Shown one piece after another: positions 16,248-24,295 of a stretch of DNA of 35,166 nt. The stretch's first letter is position 1. Every line of letters begins with the position of its first letter. The position numbers and the translations under genes are program-made. Source of the stretch: Actinomadura darangshiensis (GTDB taxonomy: Bacteria; Actinomycetota; Actinomycetes; Streptosporangiales; Streptosporangiaceae); the NCBI RefSeq assembly GCF_004349235.1, contig NZ_SMKY01000070.1:1-35166 (forward strand). Reading direction: 5' to 3'. The notes under the pieces are model-generated. The model had not been told where the DNA came from, did not search any database, and saw only the letters and a list, made by a program, of their open reading frames with translations.

Positions 16248-17690
16248 GTGGCCGAGAAATCCGCGAAGAAACCCGTCTACCTGGCCGGACTCGCCTGGCG
16301 GCAGCTCCGGGACGATCCCGGGCGGGCGTCCAGGCTGGCCGTGCGACTGGCCGCGCGGGCCCCGTTCGGTGCCCGGTTGCGGCGTTCGCGGCTCGTCGTT
16401 CCGCGGCCCAGGGACGTCCAGCGGGAAACGCGGGATCTGCGTCTTCTGCTGGAGCAGCCCATGGCGCGGCCGCGCGCGCGCCGTGCCGTGCCCGGCAAGA
16501 CCGTGCTTCAGTTCGTGACGAACGCTCTGCCGCGTACGAACGCGGGATACACCGTCCGGACGCACCGGATCGCCCTCGCACAGCGCGAGATGGGCCTCGA
16601 CCCCCACATCGTGACACGGCTCGGTTATCCGCTCAGCCAGGGCATCGGCGACGCGCGGGCGCGCGTGGACGTCGACGGCGTCCCCTACCACCGGCTGCTG
16701 CCCTGGCTTCCGGAGTCCGATCCGCGGAGCGCCGTCGGGAAGAGCGCCGACCTGGCCGGACGGCTGGTCGAGGAGCTGCGGCCGTCCGTCCTGCACGCGG
16801 TCAGCAACCATCTGAACGCGGCCGTCGCGCTGGAGCTGGGGCGCCGCCACGGCATCCCCGTGGTCTACGAGGTCCGCGGCTTCCTGGAGGACTCCTGGCT
16901 GTCCCGCGATCCCGCGCACAGCGAGACCGACGACTTCTACCGGCTGACCCGGGAGCTGGAGACCCGCCGGATGGCCGAGGCCGACGCGGTCGTCACGCTC
17001 GGCGAGGCGATGCGCGCGGAGATCGCGTCCCGCGGCATCCCCGAAGACAAGATCTTCACGGTGCCGAACGGAGTGGACGAGGCGTTCCTCGAACCGCTCC
17101 CGGACGCCTCCGACCTGCGCGAACAGCTCGGCATCGCCCGGGATGCCGCGGTCGTCGGGCTCACGTCGTCCTTCTACGGCTACGAGGGCATCGACACGCT
17201 CATCGACGCGGCCGCCCTGCTGCGCGACCGCGGCGCCCCCGTCACGCTGCTCCTCGTGGGGGACGGCCCCGAACGCGGCGCGCTCGAACGGCGCGCGGCC
17301 GGGCACGGCGTTCATGCCGTGTTCACCGGGCGGGTGCCGATGGAGTCCGTTCGCCGTTTCCACGCCGTCCTCGATGTGTTCGCGGTGCCGCGCCGGGCGG
17401 ACCGGGTCTGCCGGTTGGTGACGCCTCTCAAACCGATCGAGGCGATGGCGGGGGGAATCCCCGTTATTGCCAGTGATGTCAAGGCTCTGCGGGAAATCGT
17501 GGAACCCGGTGTGACGGGCACGTTAACAGTTCCGGAAAACCCGGAAGCGTGGGCGAATTGTCTGGAAGACCTGGCTTACAGTCCCGAAAGGAGACAGAAA
17601 ATCGGTCAGACGGCCCGCGAGCGGGTCGCGGCGGAACGCACCTGGCGCGCCGTGACGGCCGGATACCGGGCCGCCTACCGAATGACATAG
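16248..17690 (+). CDS. Glycosyltransferase family 4 with N-terminal basic extension
   Basis: 480 residues. The first ~85 are an Arg/Ala-rich, helical extension (LAGLAWRQLRDDPGRASRL) that could lie on the membrane surface. The GT-B core starts KTVLQFVTNALPRTNAGYTVRTH. Later motifs: VVYEVRGFLEDSW, VTLGEAMRAEI, TVPNGVDEAFL, VGLTSSFYGYEGIDTLIDAA, LVGDGPERGAL and the donor loop LKPIEAMAGGIPVIASD. GTG 16248 is set by the frame and the short gap to the divergent epimerase. UDP-sugar dehydrogenase follows after 19 bp, so the pair is an operon. Transfer of an amino sugar or aminouronic acid is plausible. The 3' end (17460-17590) is a little less GC-rich than its surroundings. Confidence 0.87.
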   Translation: MAEKSAKKPVYLAGLAWRQLRDDPGRASRLAVRLAARAPFGARLRRSRLVVPRPRDVQRETRDLRLLLEQPMARPRARRAVPGKTVLQFVTNALPRTNAGYTVRTHRIALAQREMGLDPHIVTRLGYPLSQGIGDARARVDVDGVPYHRLLPWLPESDPRSAVGKSADLAGRLVEELRPSVLHAVSNHLNAAVALELGRRHGIPVVYEVRGFLEDSWLSRDPAHSETDDFYRLTRELETRRMAEADAVVTLGEAMRAEIASRGIPEDKIFTVPNGVDEAFLEPLPDASDLREQLGIARDAAVVGLTSSFYGYEGIDTLIDAAALLRDRGAPVTLLLVGDGPERGALERRAAGHGVHAVFTGRVPMESVRRFHAVLDVFAVPRRADRVCRLVTPLKPIEAMAGGIPVIASDVKALREIVEPGVTGTLTVPENPEAWANCLEDLAYSPERRQKIGQTARERVAAERTWRAVTAGYRAAYRMT

Positions 17691-17709
17691 AGCGAAGGGA
17701 GCCGGCCTC

Positions 17710-18972
17710 GTGGATCTTGTTGTCATCGGACTCGGCTACGTCGGGCTGCCGCTCGTGCGGGAGGCCTGCCGGGCCGGCCTTCAGGTGGGCGGCCTCGACC
17801 GGGACGCGCGCGTCGTCGCCGGGCTCAAGGCCGGGCTGTCGCACATCGACGACGTGTCGTCCGCCGAGGTCGAGCAGATGCTGGACGCCGGCTTCGCCCC
17901 GAGCCTGGACGAGGACGTCCTGGACGGCGCCCGCACCGTGGTCATCTGCGTGCCGACGCCGCTGTCCCCGGAGGGCGGCCCGGATCTCGCCGCCGTGCGC
18001 GGCGCGTCTGAGACGGTCGCCCGGCACCTGGAGCCGGGGATGCTGGTGGTGCTGGAGTCGACCACCTACCCGGGCACGACCGAGGAGGTCGTCCGGCCGA
18101 TCCTGGAGACGTCCGGCCTGGTCGCCGGGGAGGAGTTCCACCTGGCGTTCTCGCCGGAGCGGATCGACCCGGGCAACCCGGTGTACGGCGTCCGCAACAC
18201 CCCGAAGATCGTCGGCGGGCTGGGCCCGGCGTGCGCGTCGGCGGCGGCGGCGTTCTACGGCAAGTTCGTCGACCGGGTCGTGCAGGCCAAGGGCACGCGC
18301 GAGGCCGAGATGGCGAAGCTGCTGGAGAACACGTACCGGCACGTCAACATCGCGCTGGTCAACGAGATGGCGGTGTTCTGCAACGAGCTGGGCATCGACC
18401 TGTGGGACGCGATCGACTGCGCGGCGACCAAGCCGTTCGGGTTCCAGGCGTTCCGGCCGGGGCCGGGCGTCGGCGGGCACTGCATCCCGATCGACCCGAA
18501 CTACCTGTCGTACAAGGTCCGCTCGCTGGGCTACCCGTTCCGGTTCGTGGAGCTGGCCCAGGAGATCAACGACCGCATGCCCCGCTATGTGGCGGAACGC
18601 GCGCAGCAGCTCCTCAACCGGGAGGGACGCGCCCTGAAGGGCGCCAAGGTCCTGCTGCTCGGCGTCACCTACAAGGCCGACATCGCCGACCAGCGCGAGT
18701 CCCCGGCCCGCCCGGTGGCGCGGCGGCTGGCCCGCCTCGGCGCCGACCTGGCGTTCCACGACCCGTTCGTGACGTCCTGGGAGGTGGACGGCGAGCCGGT
18801 CCGGAACGCCGGCGACGACCTGGCCGCCGCGCTGGAGGCGTCCGACCTGGCGATCGTGCTGGCGGGCCACGCGGCCTACGACGCGGCGACGCTGACGGCC
18901 CACGCGCGCTTGCTCTTCGACACCCGAGGCCGCACGAGGAACACCGCCGCGGAAACCGTCGAACTGCTCTGA
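17710..18972 (+). CDS. wecC: Nucleotide-sugar 6-dehydrogenase (UDP-ManNAc dehydrogenase-like)
   Basis: 420 residues of the UDP-glucose/UDP-ManNAc dehydrogenase family, which oxidises C6-OH to a carboxylate with two NAD+. The N-terminus is the NAD site (LVVIGLGYVGLPLV). VVICVPTPLSPEGGPDL and LESTTYPGTTEEVV follow. The catalytic Cys is C258 in GPGVGGHCIPIDPNYL. The C-terminal UDP-binding domain has LLLGVTYKADIADQRESPA, the form usual in UDP-HexNAc dehydrogenases. GTG start has GAAGGGAG about 9 bases upstream. With UDP-GlcNAc 2-epimerase in the divergent unit, UDP-ManNAcA is the expected product. UDP-GlcNAc 6-dehydrogenase (WbpA-like) activity is the alternative. Confidence 0.9.
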   Translation: MDLVVIGLGYVGLPLVREACRAGLQVGGLDRDARVVAGLKAGLSHIDDVSSAEVEQMLDAGFAPSLDEDVLDGARTVVICVPTPLSPEGGPDLAAVRGASETVARHLEPGMLVVLESTTYPGTTEEVVRPILETSGLVAGEEFHLAFSPERIDPGNPVYGVRNTPKIVGGLGPACASAAAAFYGKFVDRVVQAKGTREAEMAKLLENTYRHVNIALVNEMAVFCNELGIDLWDAIDCAATKPFGFQAFRPGPGVGGHCIPIDPNYLSYKVRSLGYPFRFVELAQEINDRMPRYVAERAQQLLNREGRALKGAKVLLLGVTYKADIADQRESPARPVARRLARLGADLAFHDPFVTSWEVDGEPVRNAGDDLAAALEASDLAIVLAGHAAYDAATLTAHARLLFDTRGRTRNTAAETVELL

Positions 18973-18977
18973 CCCCT

Positions 18978-19041
18978 CGTCGACTTGCGGCGTGTTGTCG
19001 TTTCCGCGGGCCGCATAACAGCAACACGCCGCACGTCGACG
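18978..19041. terminator. Long inverted repeat, probable terminator
   Basis: Arms 18978-18997 and 19022-19041 are complementary over 20 bases with a single mismatch, around a 24-base loop. It starts 6 bp after the dehydrogenase stop and would form a very stable RNA hairpin with no U-tract, common among actinobacterial terminators. A double-strand protein-binding site is the alternative. Confidence 0.6.
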
Positions 19042-19163
19042 GAGCTTGGACGGGTCGCCTGGGAGCGGTCATGTCGCGGACGGCGGGAATTCATCTGGTT
19101 TTTCCCTTGGCAGCCGAGACTTAGCCGTAAAGGACGAACCGACGGTAATGCGGAGTGAGTGTT

Positions 19164-20291
19164 ATGCGGGTCTGTGTCTGCACGGTGGTGCACCATCCCG
19201 AGGACGCGCGCATTCTGCACCGGCAGATACGCGCACTGCTCGACGCCGGTCATGAAGTCACCTATATCGCCCCATTTCGGGCGTGCAATGCGACCCCGTG
19301 GCGGCGGATCAGCCCGGTGGACGTGCCGCGCGCCACGGGACGGCGCCGGTGGCGGGCACTGCGGGCCGCCCATCGGGCCCTCGCCGAGCACGCCGCCTAC
19401 GCCGACCTGATCCTGCTGCACGATCCCGAGCTGCTGGTGTCCCTGCCCCGCGAGGTCCGGGAGCGGACGGTCGTCTGGGACGTCCACGAGGACACCGCCG
19501 CCGCGCTCTCCGCCAAGGGCTGGGTGCCGGGCCCGGCGCGGCCCATGCTGCGCCCGGCCGTGCACCGGCTGGAGCGGCGCAGCGAGCGGCGGCACCGGCT
19601 GCTGCTCGCCGAGGAGGGCTACCGGTCCCGGTTCCGCGGCGACCACCCGGTCGTGCCCAACACGACCTACGTGTCCGACCTGCCGCCCGGCCCGCCGGAC
19701 GGCCGCCGCGCCGTCTACGTCGGGCAGCTGTCCCGGGCCCGCGGCGCCCTCGACATGATCGAGATGGCCCGGACGCTGGCCGCCGCGGGCGTCCTGGTGG
19801 AGCTGATCGGCGCGGCCGACGGGGACATCAAGGAGCAGCTGCGGGCCGCGCAGCGCGAGGGGGTCGTGCGCTGGTACGGGTTCGTCCCGAACGACCGGGC
19901 GCTGCGCATCGCCGAGGGCGCCATGGCGGGGCTGGCGCTGCTGCACGACGAGCCGAACTACCGGCACTCGATGCCGACCAAGGTCGTCGAGTACATGGCC
20001 CGCGGCGTGCCGGTGATCAGCACCCCGAACCCGCCGGCCGTGGACATCATCGAGCCCACGGGATGCGGGCTGATCGTGCCGTTCGGCGACCCGGAGGCCG
20101 CCGCGAAGGCCGTCCTGCAACTGCGCGACGATCCCGAACTCCGCGTCGACCTCGGCAAACGCGGCTACGAGGCCGCCCGCGAGCGATTCCACTGGCCCGT
20201 CCACGCCGAGCACTTCGTCGCCCAGCTGGAGGCGTGGGCGGGCCGCTCCCCCAGCTTCGTCCCGGAAGCGGAGCCCGTTCCCGAGTTCTGA
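19164..20291 (+). CDS. Glycosyltransferase family 4
   Basis: 375 residues. MRVCVCTVVHHPEDARILHRQ matches the N-terminus of GT4 enzymes, with a WDVHEDTAAAL loop. The donor half has AVYVGQLSRARGALDMIEMA, ELIGAADGDIKEQL, WYGFVPNDRAL and HSMPTKVVEYMARGVPVIST, where Lys and the first acidic residue of the E-x7-E region are present. ATG 19164 is preferred over GTG 19155 because GGAG ends 8 bases before it. It follows the dehydrogenase but is separated by about 190 bp with a large hairpin, so it probably has its own promoter (TTGGCA at 19107 is a possible -35). Likely a sugar transferase for the same glycan; donor unknown. Confidence 0.87.
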   Translation: MRVCVCTVVHHPEDARILHRQIRALLDAGHEVTYIAPFRACNATPWRRISPVDVPRATGRRRWRALRAAHRALAEHAAYADLILLHDPELLVSLPREVRERTVVWDVHEDTAAALSAKGWVPGPARPMLRPAVHRLERRSERRHRLLLAEEGYRSRFRGDHPVVPNTTYVSDLPPGPPDGRRAVYVGQLSRARGALDMIEMARTLAAAGVLVELIGAADGDIKEQLRAAQREGVVRWYGFVPNDRALRIAEGAMAGLALLHDEPNYRHSMPTKVVEYMARGVPVISTPNPPAVDIIEPTGCGLIVPFGDPEAAAKAVLQLRDDPELRVDLGKRGYEAARERFHWPVHAEHFVAQLEAWAGRSPSFVPEAEPVPEF

Positions 20292-20295
20292 CGCC

Positions 20296-22293
20296 TCACG
20301 AGGGGTTGTGCAGGCGGTACGCGACGGACCGGGCGAGCCGGGCGGCGGCGCCCGGCGGACGGCTCGCCTCGACGACCACGACGTACCGGCCCACCCGCAG
20401 GGCGATCATCCCGGCGGTCGGGCCGATCTCGTACGCCTCGTCCGCGCCGATGTCGTGCCGGCGGCGGGCCTGCGCCTGGGTGGCCTGCAAGGCGTCCAGC
20501 ATCCGCGACGCCTCCGGGTCGCTCTCGGCCACCCAGCGGACGCTCACCGTCAGGCCGCGCACGGTCAGGTCCGGTTCACCGTCCTCCTCCGAACCCTTCG
20601 ACGGACTCTCCGACGGGCTCTTGGACGGGCTCTTGGACGAGCTCTTGGACGAGCTCTTGGACGGGCTCTCCGACGGGCCGGGGGCGACGGAGCCCGTCGT
20701 GCTCGGCTCCGGTCCGGGCGACTCCCGCTTCTCGTGCGGGTCCTTCTTGCGCGGCTTCTTCCGCGGCGGCTCGTAGGTGCAGGACACCGGGCGCGGCAGC
20801 GACACGCTCCCGGCCGACGCGCCGCTCGGCTCGGCGACGTAGTCGGTCATGCGCGCCGCGGCCAGATCTGGCTTGGTGAGCAGGGCGCACGCGTCCGGCC
20901 AGGCCGCCTCCGGCACGCCGCCGAGCTCGGCCGGGCCGGTGCCGGTGAGCCCGCCGCGCAGCACGACCAGCCGCGCCGCGCCGTCCGGGCGGGGCGCCGC
21001 CTGCGGGACGGCCGCGTACAGCAGCCCGCCCGCCGCCGCCAGCCACGGCCGGACGCCGCTCAGGTCCGGGTCCATCGAGAACGGCGCGGGCGCGGTCGTG
21101 GTGTGCCCGTCGGCGGGCTCGACGATGTCGACGCCCGCGGGCAGCAGCCGCTCCGACAGCCGGGGGCGCAGCGCGAAGACCTTCCCGCCGGCCTGCGCGA
21201 GCGCCGCGTACGCGGGGACGTCGCGCCGCCACTCGACCCGCCCGGACGGGACGTTCACCGCCTCCATGCGGGTGTCGCCCGAGTCGGCCCCGTCCGGGTG
21301 GTAGACGACCACGAGCCGGTCGCGCGCGAGGACGCCCGGGCACATCAGGTCGCCGCACACCCCGTCGCCGTTCCAGACGCCGAACTGGCGGCCGTCCCCG
21401 TCGAACGCGCGCAGGGCCGTCCCGTCGGAGGCGAGCGTCACCCCGTCCAGCATCGACACCTCGGGCGACTCGCGGGACCCGAGCCGCCGGTCCCAGCGGA
21501 CGACGCCCTTGGCCGGGTCGACGGCCAGCAGCCGGCTGCGGTGCCTGCCCTCCTGCCGGCAGTCGAGGCCCAGCGCGGCGAGCGCCTCCCTGCCGTCGGA
21601 CGGGTGCGCGCCGCTCTCGAACAGGCGGCAGCCGCGCGGCAGCGCCAGCCGCCAGATCCGGTTCCCGGTCACGGCCGAGACGCCGTACAGGGTCCGGCGC
21701 TTGTCGTCGGTGGTGAGCAGGACGTCCGAACCGGCGGGCCAGCGCAGCGTCGTCCGGGAGACCGCGGCGGGGAGCTCGCCCTCGCGCCGCCACAGCAGCC
21801 CGCCCGACAGCGCGTCGAACGCGACGAGCACCCGGTCGGCGCGGTCGCCGTCCCGCTCGAAGTAGGCGGCCAGCCTGGAGCGGGTCGACGTCCAGCCGAG
21901 CAGCGTCCAGCCGGAGCGGCGGTAGCTCCAGCGGCCCTTGCCGGTGCGGGCGTCGCGCACCTCGATGCCGCGCCCGGACGCCGTGACGACCTGCCCCTGC
22001 GCGACCTGGTAGGCGACGCCGTCGTAGCCCGCGACGGAACCGTGGTGCGTCTGCGTCGTGTGCTCCCAGCTGACCGCGAGCGGGCCCGGCGGCGGCCCCA
22101 TCTCGCTCTGCGGCGTGACGGGCGCGCCGGTCACGGTGTGCCGCACCTGCCACCATTCGGCGCGCAGGACGTACTTGTCGACGAGGACGACGCACAGTGT
22201 CACGGCGACCGCCGCCGAGGCCAGCCCGAGCGCGACGCGGACCCTGCCCACGGTCTCCGGCCGGCCGTCAGGCCGCTGCCGGCTCCCGACCAC
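20296..22293 (-). CDS. Membrane-anchored PQQ-type beta-propeller protein
   Basis: About 665 residues. One N-terminal membrane helix (about 18-35, LGLASAAVAVTLCVVLVD) anchors an extracytoplasmic protein. Residues about 70-500 hold repeated blades with alternating WR/WD and GxxxW signatures (GKGRWSYRR, SGGLLWRREG, GNRIWRLALP, KGVVRWDRRL, SGRVEWRRDV), as in PQQ-like/BamB repeats. A low-complexity Ser/Lys/Pro linker (about 539-567) joins a ~90-residue alpha/beta C-terminal domain ending in RSVAYRLHNPS. GTG 22293 is preceded by GGGAGGAGG with good spacing. No enzymatic residues are evident. A surface scaffold or sensing role is the most I would infer. It converges on the glycosyltransferase at 20291 with a 4-bp gap. 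Confidence 0.83.
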   Translation of the reverse strand: MVGSRQRPDGRPETVGRVRVALGLASAAVAVTLCVVLVDKYVLRAEWWQVRHTVTGAPVTPQSEMGPPPGPLAVSWEHTTQTHHGSVAGYDGVAYQVAQGQVVTASGRGIEVRDARTGKGRWSYRRSGWTLLGWTSTRSRLAAYFERDGDRADRVLVAFDALSGGLLWRREGELPAAVSRTTLRWPAGSDVLLTTDDKRRTLYGVSAVTGNRIWRLALPRGCRLFESGAHPSDGREALAALGLDCRQEGRHRSRLLAVDPAKGVVRWDRRLGSRESPEVSMLDGVTLASDGTALRAFDGDGRQFGVWNGDGVCGDLMCPGVLARDRLVVVYHPDGADSGDTRMEAVNVPSGRVEWRRDVPAYAALAQAGGKVFALRPRLSERLLPAGVDIVEPADGHTTTAPAPFSMDPDLSGVRPWLAAAGGLLYAAVPQAAPRPDGAARLVVLRGGLTGTGPAELGGVPEAAWPDACALLTKPDLAAARMTDYVAEPSGASAGSVSLPRPVSCTYEPPRKKPRKKDPHEKRESPGPEPSTTGSVAPGPSESPSKSSSKSSSKSPSKSPSESPSKGSEEDGEPDLTVRGLTVSVRWVAESDPEASRMLDALQATQAQARRRHDIGADEAYEIGPTAGMIALRVGRYVVVVEASRPPGAAARLARSVAYRLHNPS
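20594..20677. repeat. Seven tandem 12-bp units inside the propeller gene
   Basis: Units of the form CTCTTGGACGGG or CTCTCCGACGGG repeat seven times (20594, 20606, 20618, 20630, 20642, 20654, 20666). They encode the Ser-Pro/Ser-Lys linker on the minus strand. Copy number is likely to vary between strains. Confidence 0.85.
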
Positions 22294-22377
22294 GACTGCG
22301 CCGCCTCCTCCCACGTACCGTAGGACTCCACCATGCCTTGTGCGGGGCTCCCGCGCGACACGGCCGGGAAGAACGGA

Positions 22378-22980
22378 GTGACCGTGGAGGTCTTCACCCG
22401 CTGGCACACGTGGGACACGGCCCGCGCCGGGATCGTCGCGTCGGGCGCGCCGATCGACCTGGACGCGCTGGGCAAGGCCGTCGCCGCCGCTCAGCGGTGG
22501 CACGGCGGCCAGGAGCGTCCGACCGGCGCGCCCTACGTCGAGCACCTGCTGGAGGCCCTCGAAGTCCTGGTGCGCGGAGCCGATGTGACGGTGCCGGCCG
22601 TCCTGTACGCCGCGGTTCTGCACGACGTCGTCGAGGACACGTCCGCCACGCTCAGCGACGTGGAGGACGAGTTCGGCCCGGAAGTGACCGAATTGGTCGA
22701 CTGGGTCACCAAACCGCCCGCCGTCGGCACCGGGCGGCAGGCCAAACGCGCCGCCAAGTCGGCCTACCTGCGCCGCCTGCGCGACGCCCCGCGCGAGGCG
22801 ATCCTGGTCAAGCTCGCCGACCGCGTCAGCAACGTCCAGACGCTGGACAGGATGCCGCCGGACTTCCAGCGCCGCTACTACGCCGAGACCCTGACCTACA
22901 TCGTTCCGCTCGCCGAGCCCGAGCCCTGGTTCCAGGACTGGTACGCGTCCTGGCGGAGGCACTTCGCCCACCTCCAGTGA
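22378..22980 (+). CDS. Small HD-domain ppGpp-hydrolase-like protein
   Basis: About 200 residues of the RelA/SpoT-type HD superfamily, without synthetase, TGS or ACT domains. The metal and catalytic set is in the Mesh1/SpoT order: H56 (PYVEHLLEA), H82-D83 and E86-D87 (AAVLHDVVEDT), D148 (LVKLADRVSNV). The 26-residue spacing from H56 to H82 equals that in human Mesh1 (H35 to H61, from memory). It would hydrolyse (p)ppGpp or a similar nucleotide with Mn2+ in the cytosol. GTG 22378 is chosen; ATG 22333 and GTG 22384 are possible. It is transcribed divergently from the beta-propeller gene and followed after 33 bp by an SRPBCC gene. A general HD phosphohydrolase is the alternative. Confidence 0.8.
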   Translation: MTVEVFTRWHTWDTARAGIVASGAPIDLDALGKAVAAAQRWHGGQERPTGAPYVEHLLEALEVLVRGADVTVPAVLYAAVLHDVVEDTSATLSDVEDEFGPEVTELVDWVTKPPAVGTGRQAKRAAKSAYLRRLRDAPREAILVKLADRVSNVQTLDRMPPDFQRRYYAETLTYIVPLAEPEPWFQDWYASWRRHFAHLQ

Positions 22981-23013
22981 CCAGATGGTCATGGAGTGGG
23001 AGGATGCGGAGTC

Positions 23014-23511
23014 ATGGAGCGCGAGTGGGTCGTTGAGGAGAGCGTGGTCGTCGCGGCGGAGCCGCGGGCCGTCTACGCGGCGGTCGCGGATCTGCGGCGG
23101 ATGGGCGAGTGGAGCCCCGAGGTGTTCTACATCTGGGTGCGCGGCCGGGCGATCGCGCCCGGGACGAAGTTCGTCGGGTTCAACCGGATCGCCTGGCGTG
23201 TGTGGTTCACCACATGCCAGGTGACGGCGGCGGTGCCGGGCCAGGCGTTCGCGTTCCGCGTGTCGACCTTCGGGATGCCGGTGGCGCTGTGGGGCTACCG
23301 CATCGAGGACGTCTCGGACGACCCGTCCGCGCCCCGGACCCGGCTCACCGAGTACTGGGAGGACCAGCGCCGCGACAACCGGGGCGCCGCGTTCGCCTCG
23401 CTGCTCGGCAAGGTGTTCACCGGCGTCCCGGCGGAGCGCCGCGCCGAACTCAACCGCAAGGGCATGCGCGCCACCATCGACCGGATCCGGACGGCCGCCG
23501 AGTCGGCGTGA
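23014..23511 (+). CDS. SRPBCC-family (START-like) protein
   Basis: 165 residues with the polyketide-cyclase/START-like helix-grip layout. VVEESVVVAAEPRAVYAAVADLRRMGEWSP is the standard first strand plus helix, and TRLTEYWEDQR is in the central strands. The C-terminal long helix (RRAELNRKGMRATIDRIRTAAE) closes the hydrophobic cavity. Such proteins bind lipids or aromatic ligands; no enzymatic residue can be assigned. ATG 23014 has GGAGGATGCGGAG upstream. It lies between the HD protein and the acetoacetate-decarboxylase-like gene in the same direction, but a palindrome at 23536 suggests the following genes have separate control. Confidence 0.83.
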   Translation: MEREWVVEESVVVAAEPRAVYAAVADLRRMGEWSPEVFYIWVRGRAIAPGTKFVGFNRIAWRVWFTTCQVTAAVPGQAFAFRVSTFGMPVALWGYRIEDVSDDPSAPRTRLTEYWEDQRRDNRGAAFASLLGKVFTGVPAERRAELNRKGMRATIDRIRTAAESA

Positions 23512-23534
23512 CCGGGCGCCCTTGGCAGCAAAAC

Positions 23535-23548
23535 GAGAACCTGTTCTA
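23535..23548. promoter_or_regulatory. KstR-like palindromic operator
   Basis: AGAAC-CT-GTTCT is a perfect 5+5 palindrome at 23536-23547. The 14-mer GAGAACCTGTTCTA fits the mycobacterial KstR consensus TnnAACnnGTTnnA except for the first base. It ends 9 bp before GTG 23558, so bound protein would block transcription or initiation. The binder could be a KstR homologue outside the window or another TetR protein. Confidence 0.5.
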
Positions 23549-23557
23549 CTAAGCGGT

Positions 23558-24295
23558 GTGACAAGCACCGTGCAAGCGCATGCCATCCAGGGCGAGCGGG
23601 TCACCCTCCCGGTACGGATCCGCGACGCCGCCGTGGGGTCGGCGATGTTCGCCGTGCCCGCCGGCGCCGCCCAGGCCGTCATCGGCTACTCCGGGCTGGA
23701 GGTCGCCGAGCCGCTGCCCGGCAGGGCCGTCTGCTCGCTGGCGTTCGTCCGGTACGCCGACGGGGACCTCGGGCCGTACCACGAGTTCGCCGTCGCGTTC
23801 CTGGTGCGCCCGCCCGGCGAGCCGCCGTCCCCGGGGATCCGCGGACGCCTGCGCGGGGTCGGCGCGTTCATCCACTGGCTGCCGGTCAACCAGGAGTTCA
23901 CCCTGGAGGCCGGGCGGACCATCTGGGGCTTCCCCAAGGAGATCGCCGACATCCCAATGGACCTCACCGGGCGCGTGCAGCGGTGCGCGGTGCGGTTCGG
24001 CGGCCGGACGGCGATCGAGGTGGCGGTCAAGCCCGGCGTTCCGATGCCGAGCGGCGCCGGCGCCCCGAGCGTCGACGCCTACTCGTGCCTGGACGGCGTG
24101 ACCCGCCGGACGCCGTGGACGCTCACGCCGTCCGAGGTGCGGACCCGTCCGGGCGGGGCGAAGGTCGTCCTCGGCGACCACCCCGTGGCCGAGGAGCTGC
24201 GCGGGCTGGGCCTCGACCGGGCACGGGCCCTGACCACCAGCACGGTCGGGCATCTGCAGATGGTCTTCGAGGGCGCCGAGGAGGTGCGCGCGTGA
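23558..24295 (+). CDS. Acetoacetate decarboxylase family protein
   Basis: 245 residues. It shows the ADC-family core: FAVPAGAAQAVIGYSGLEVAE, VRYADGDLGPYHEFAVAFLV, GAFIHWLPVNQEFTLEAGRTIWGFPKEIADI. K127 in GFPKE corresponds to the Schiff-base lysine of acetoacetate decarboxylase, so lysine-dependent chemistry is possible. Many actinobacterial members act on other keto acids or only bind ligands, so the substrate is open. GTG 23558 lies next to the KstR-like palindrome; TTG 23522 would place the operator inside the gene and is rejected. The stop overlaps the SDR-like gene by 4 bp (GTGA). Association with a KstR-like site suggests steroid or lipid catabolism (inference). Confidence 0.85.
   Translation: MTSTVQAHAIQGERVTLPVRIRDAAVGSAMFAVPAGAAQAVIGYSGLEVAEPLPGRAVCSLAFVRYADGDLGPYHEFAVAFLVRPPGEPPSPGIRGRLRGVGAFIHWLPVNQEFTLEAGRTIWGFPKEIADIPMDLTGRVQRCAVRFGGRTAIEVAVKPGVPMPSGAGAPSVDAYSCLDGVTRRTPWTLTPSEVRTRPGGAKVVLGDHPVAEELRGLGLDRARALTTSTVGHLQMVFEGAEEVRA

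Noticed and set aside
20594..20677. Short tandem repeats as a CRISPR array
   Set aside because: Units are 12 bp, directly adjacent without spacers, and encode an in-frame Ser/Lys/Pro linker.
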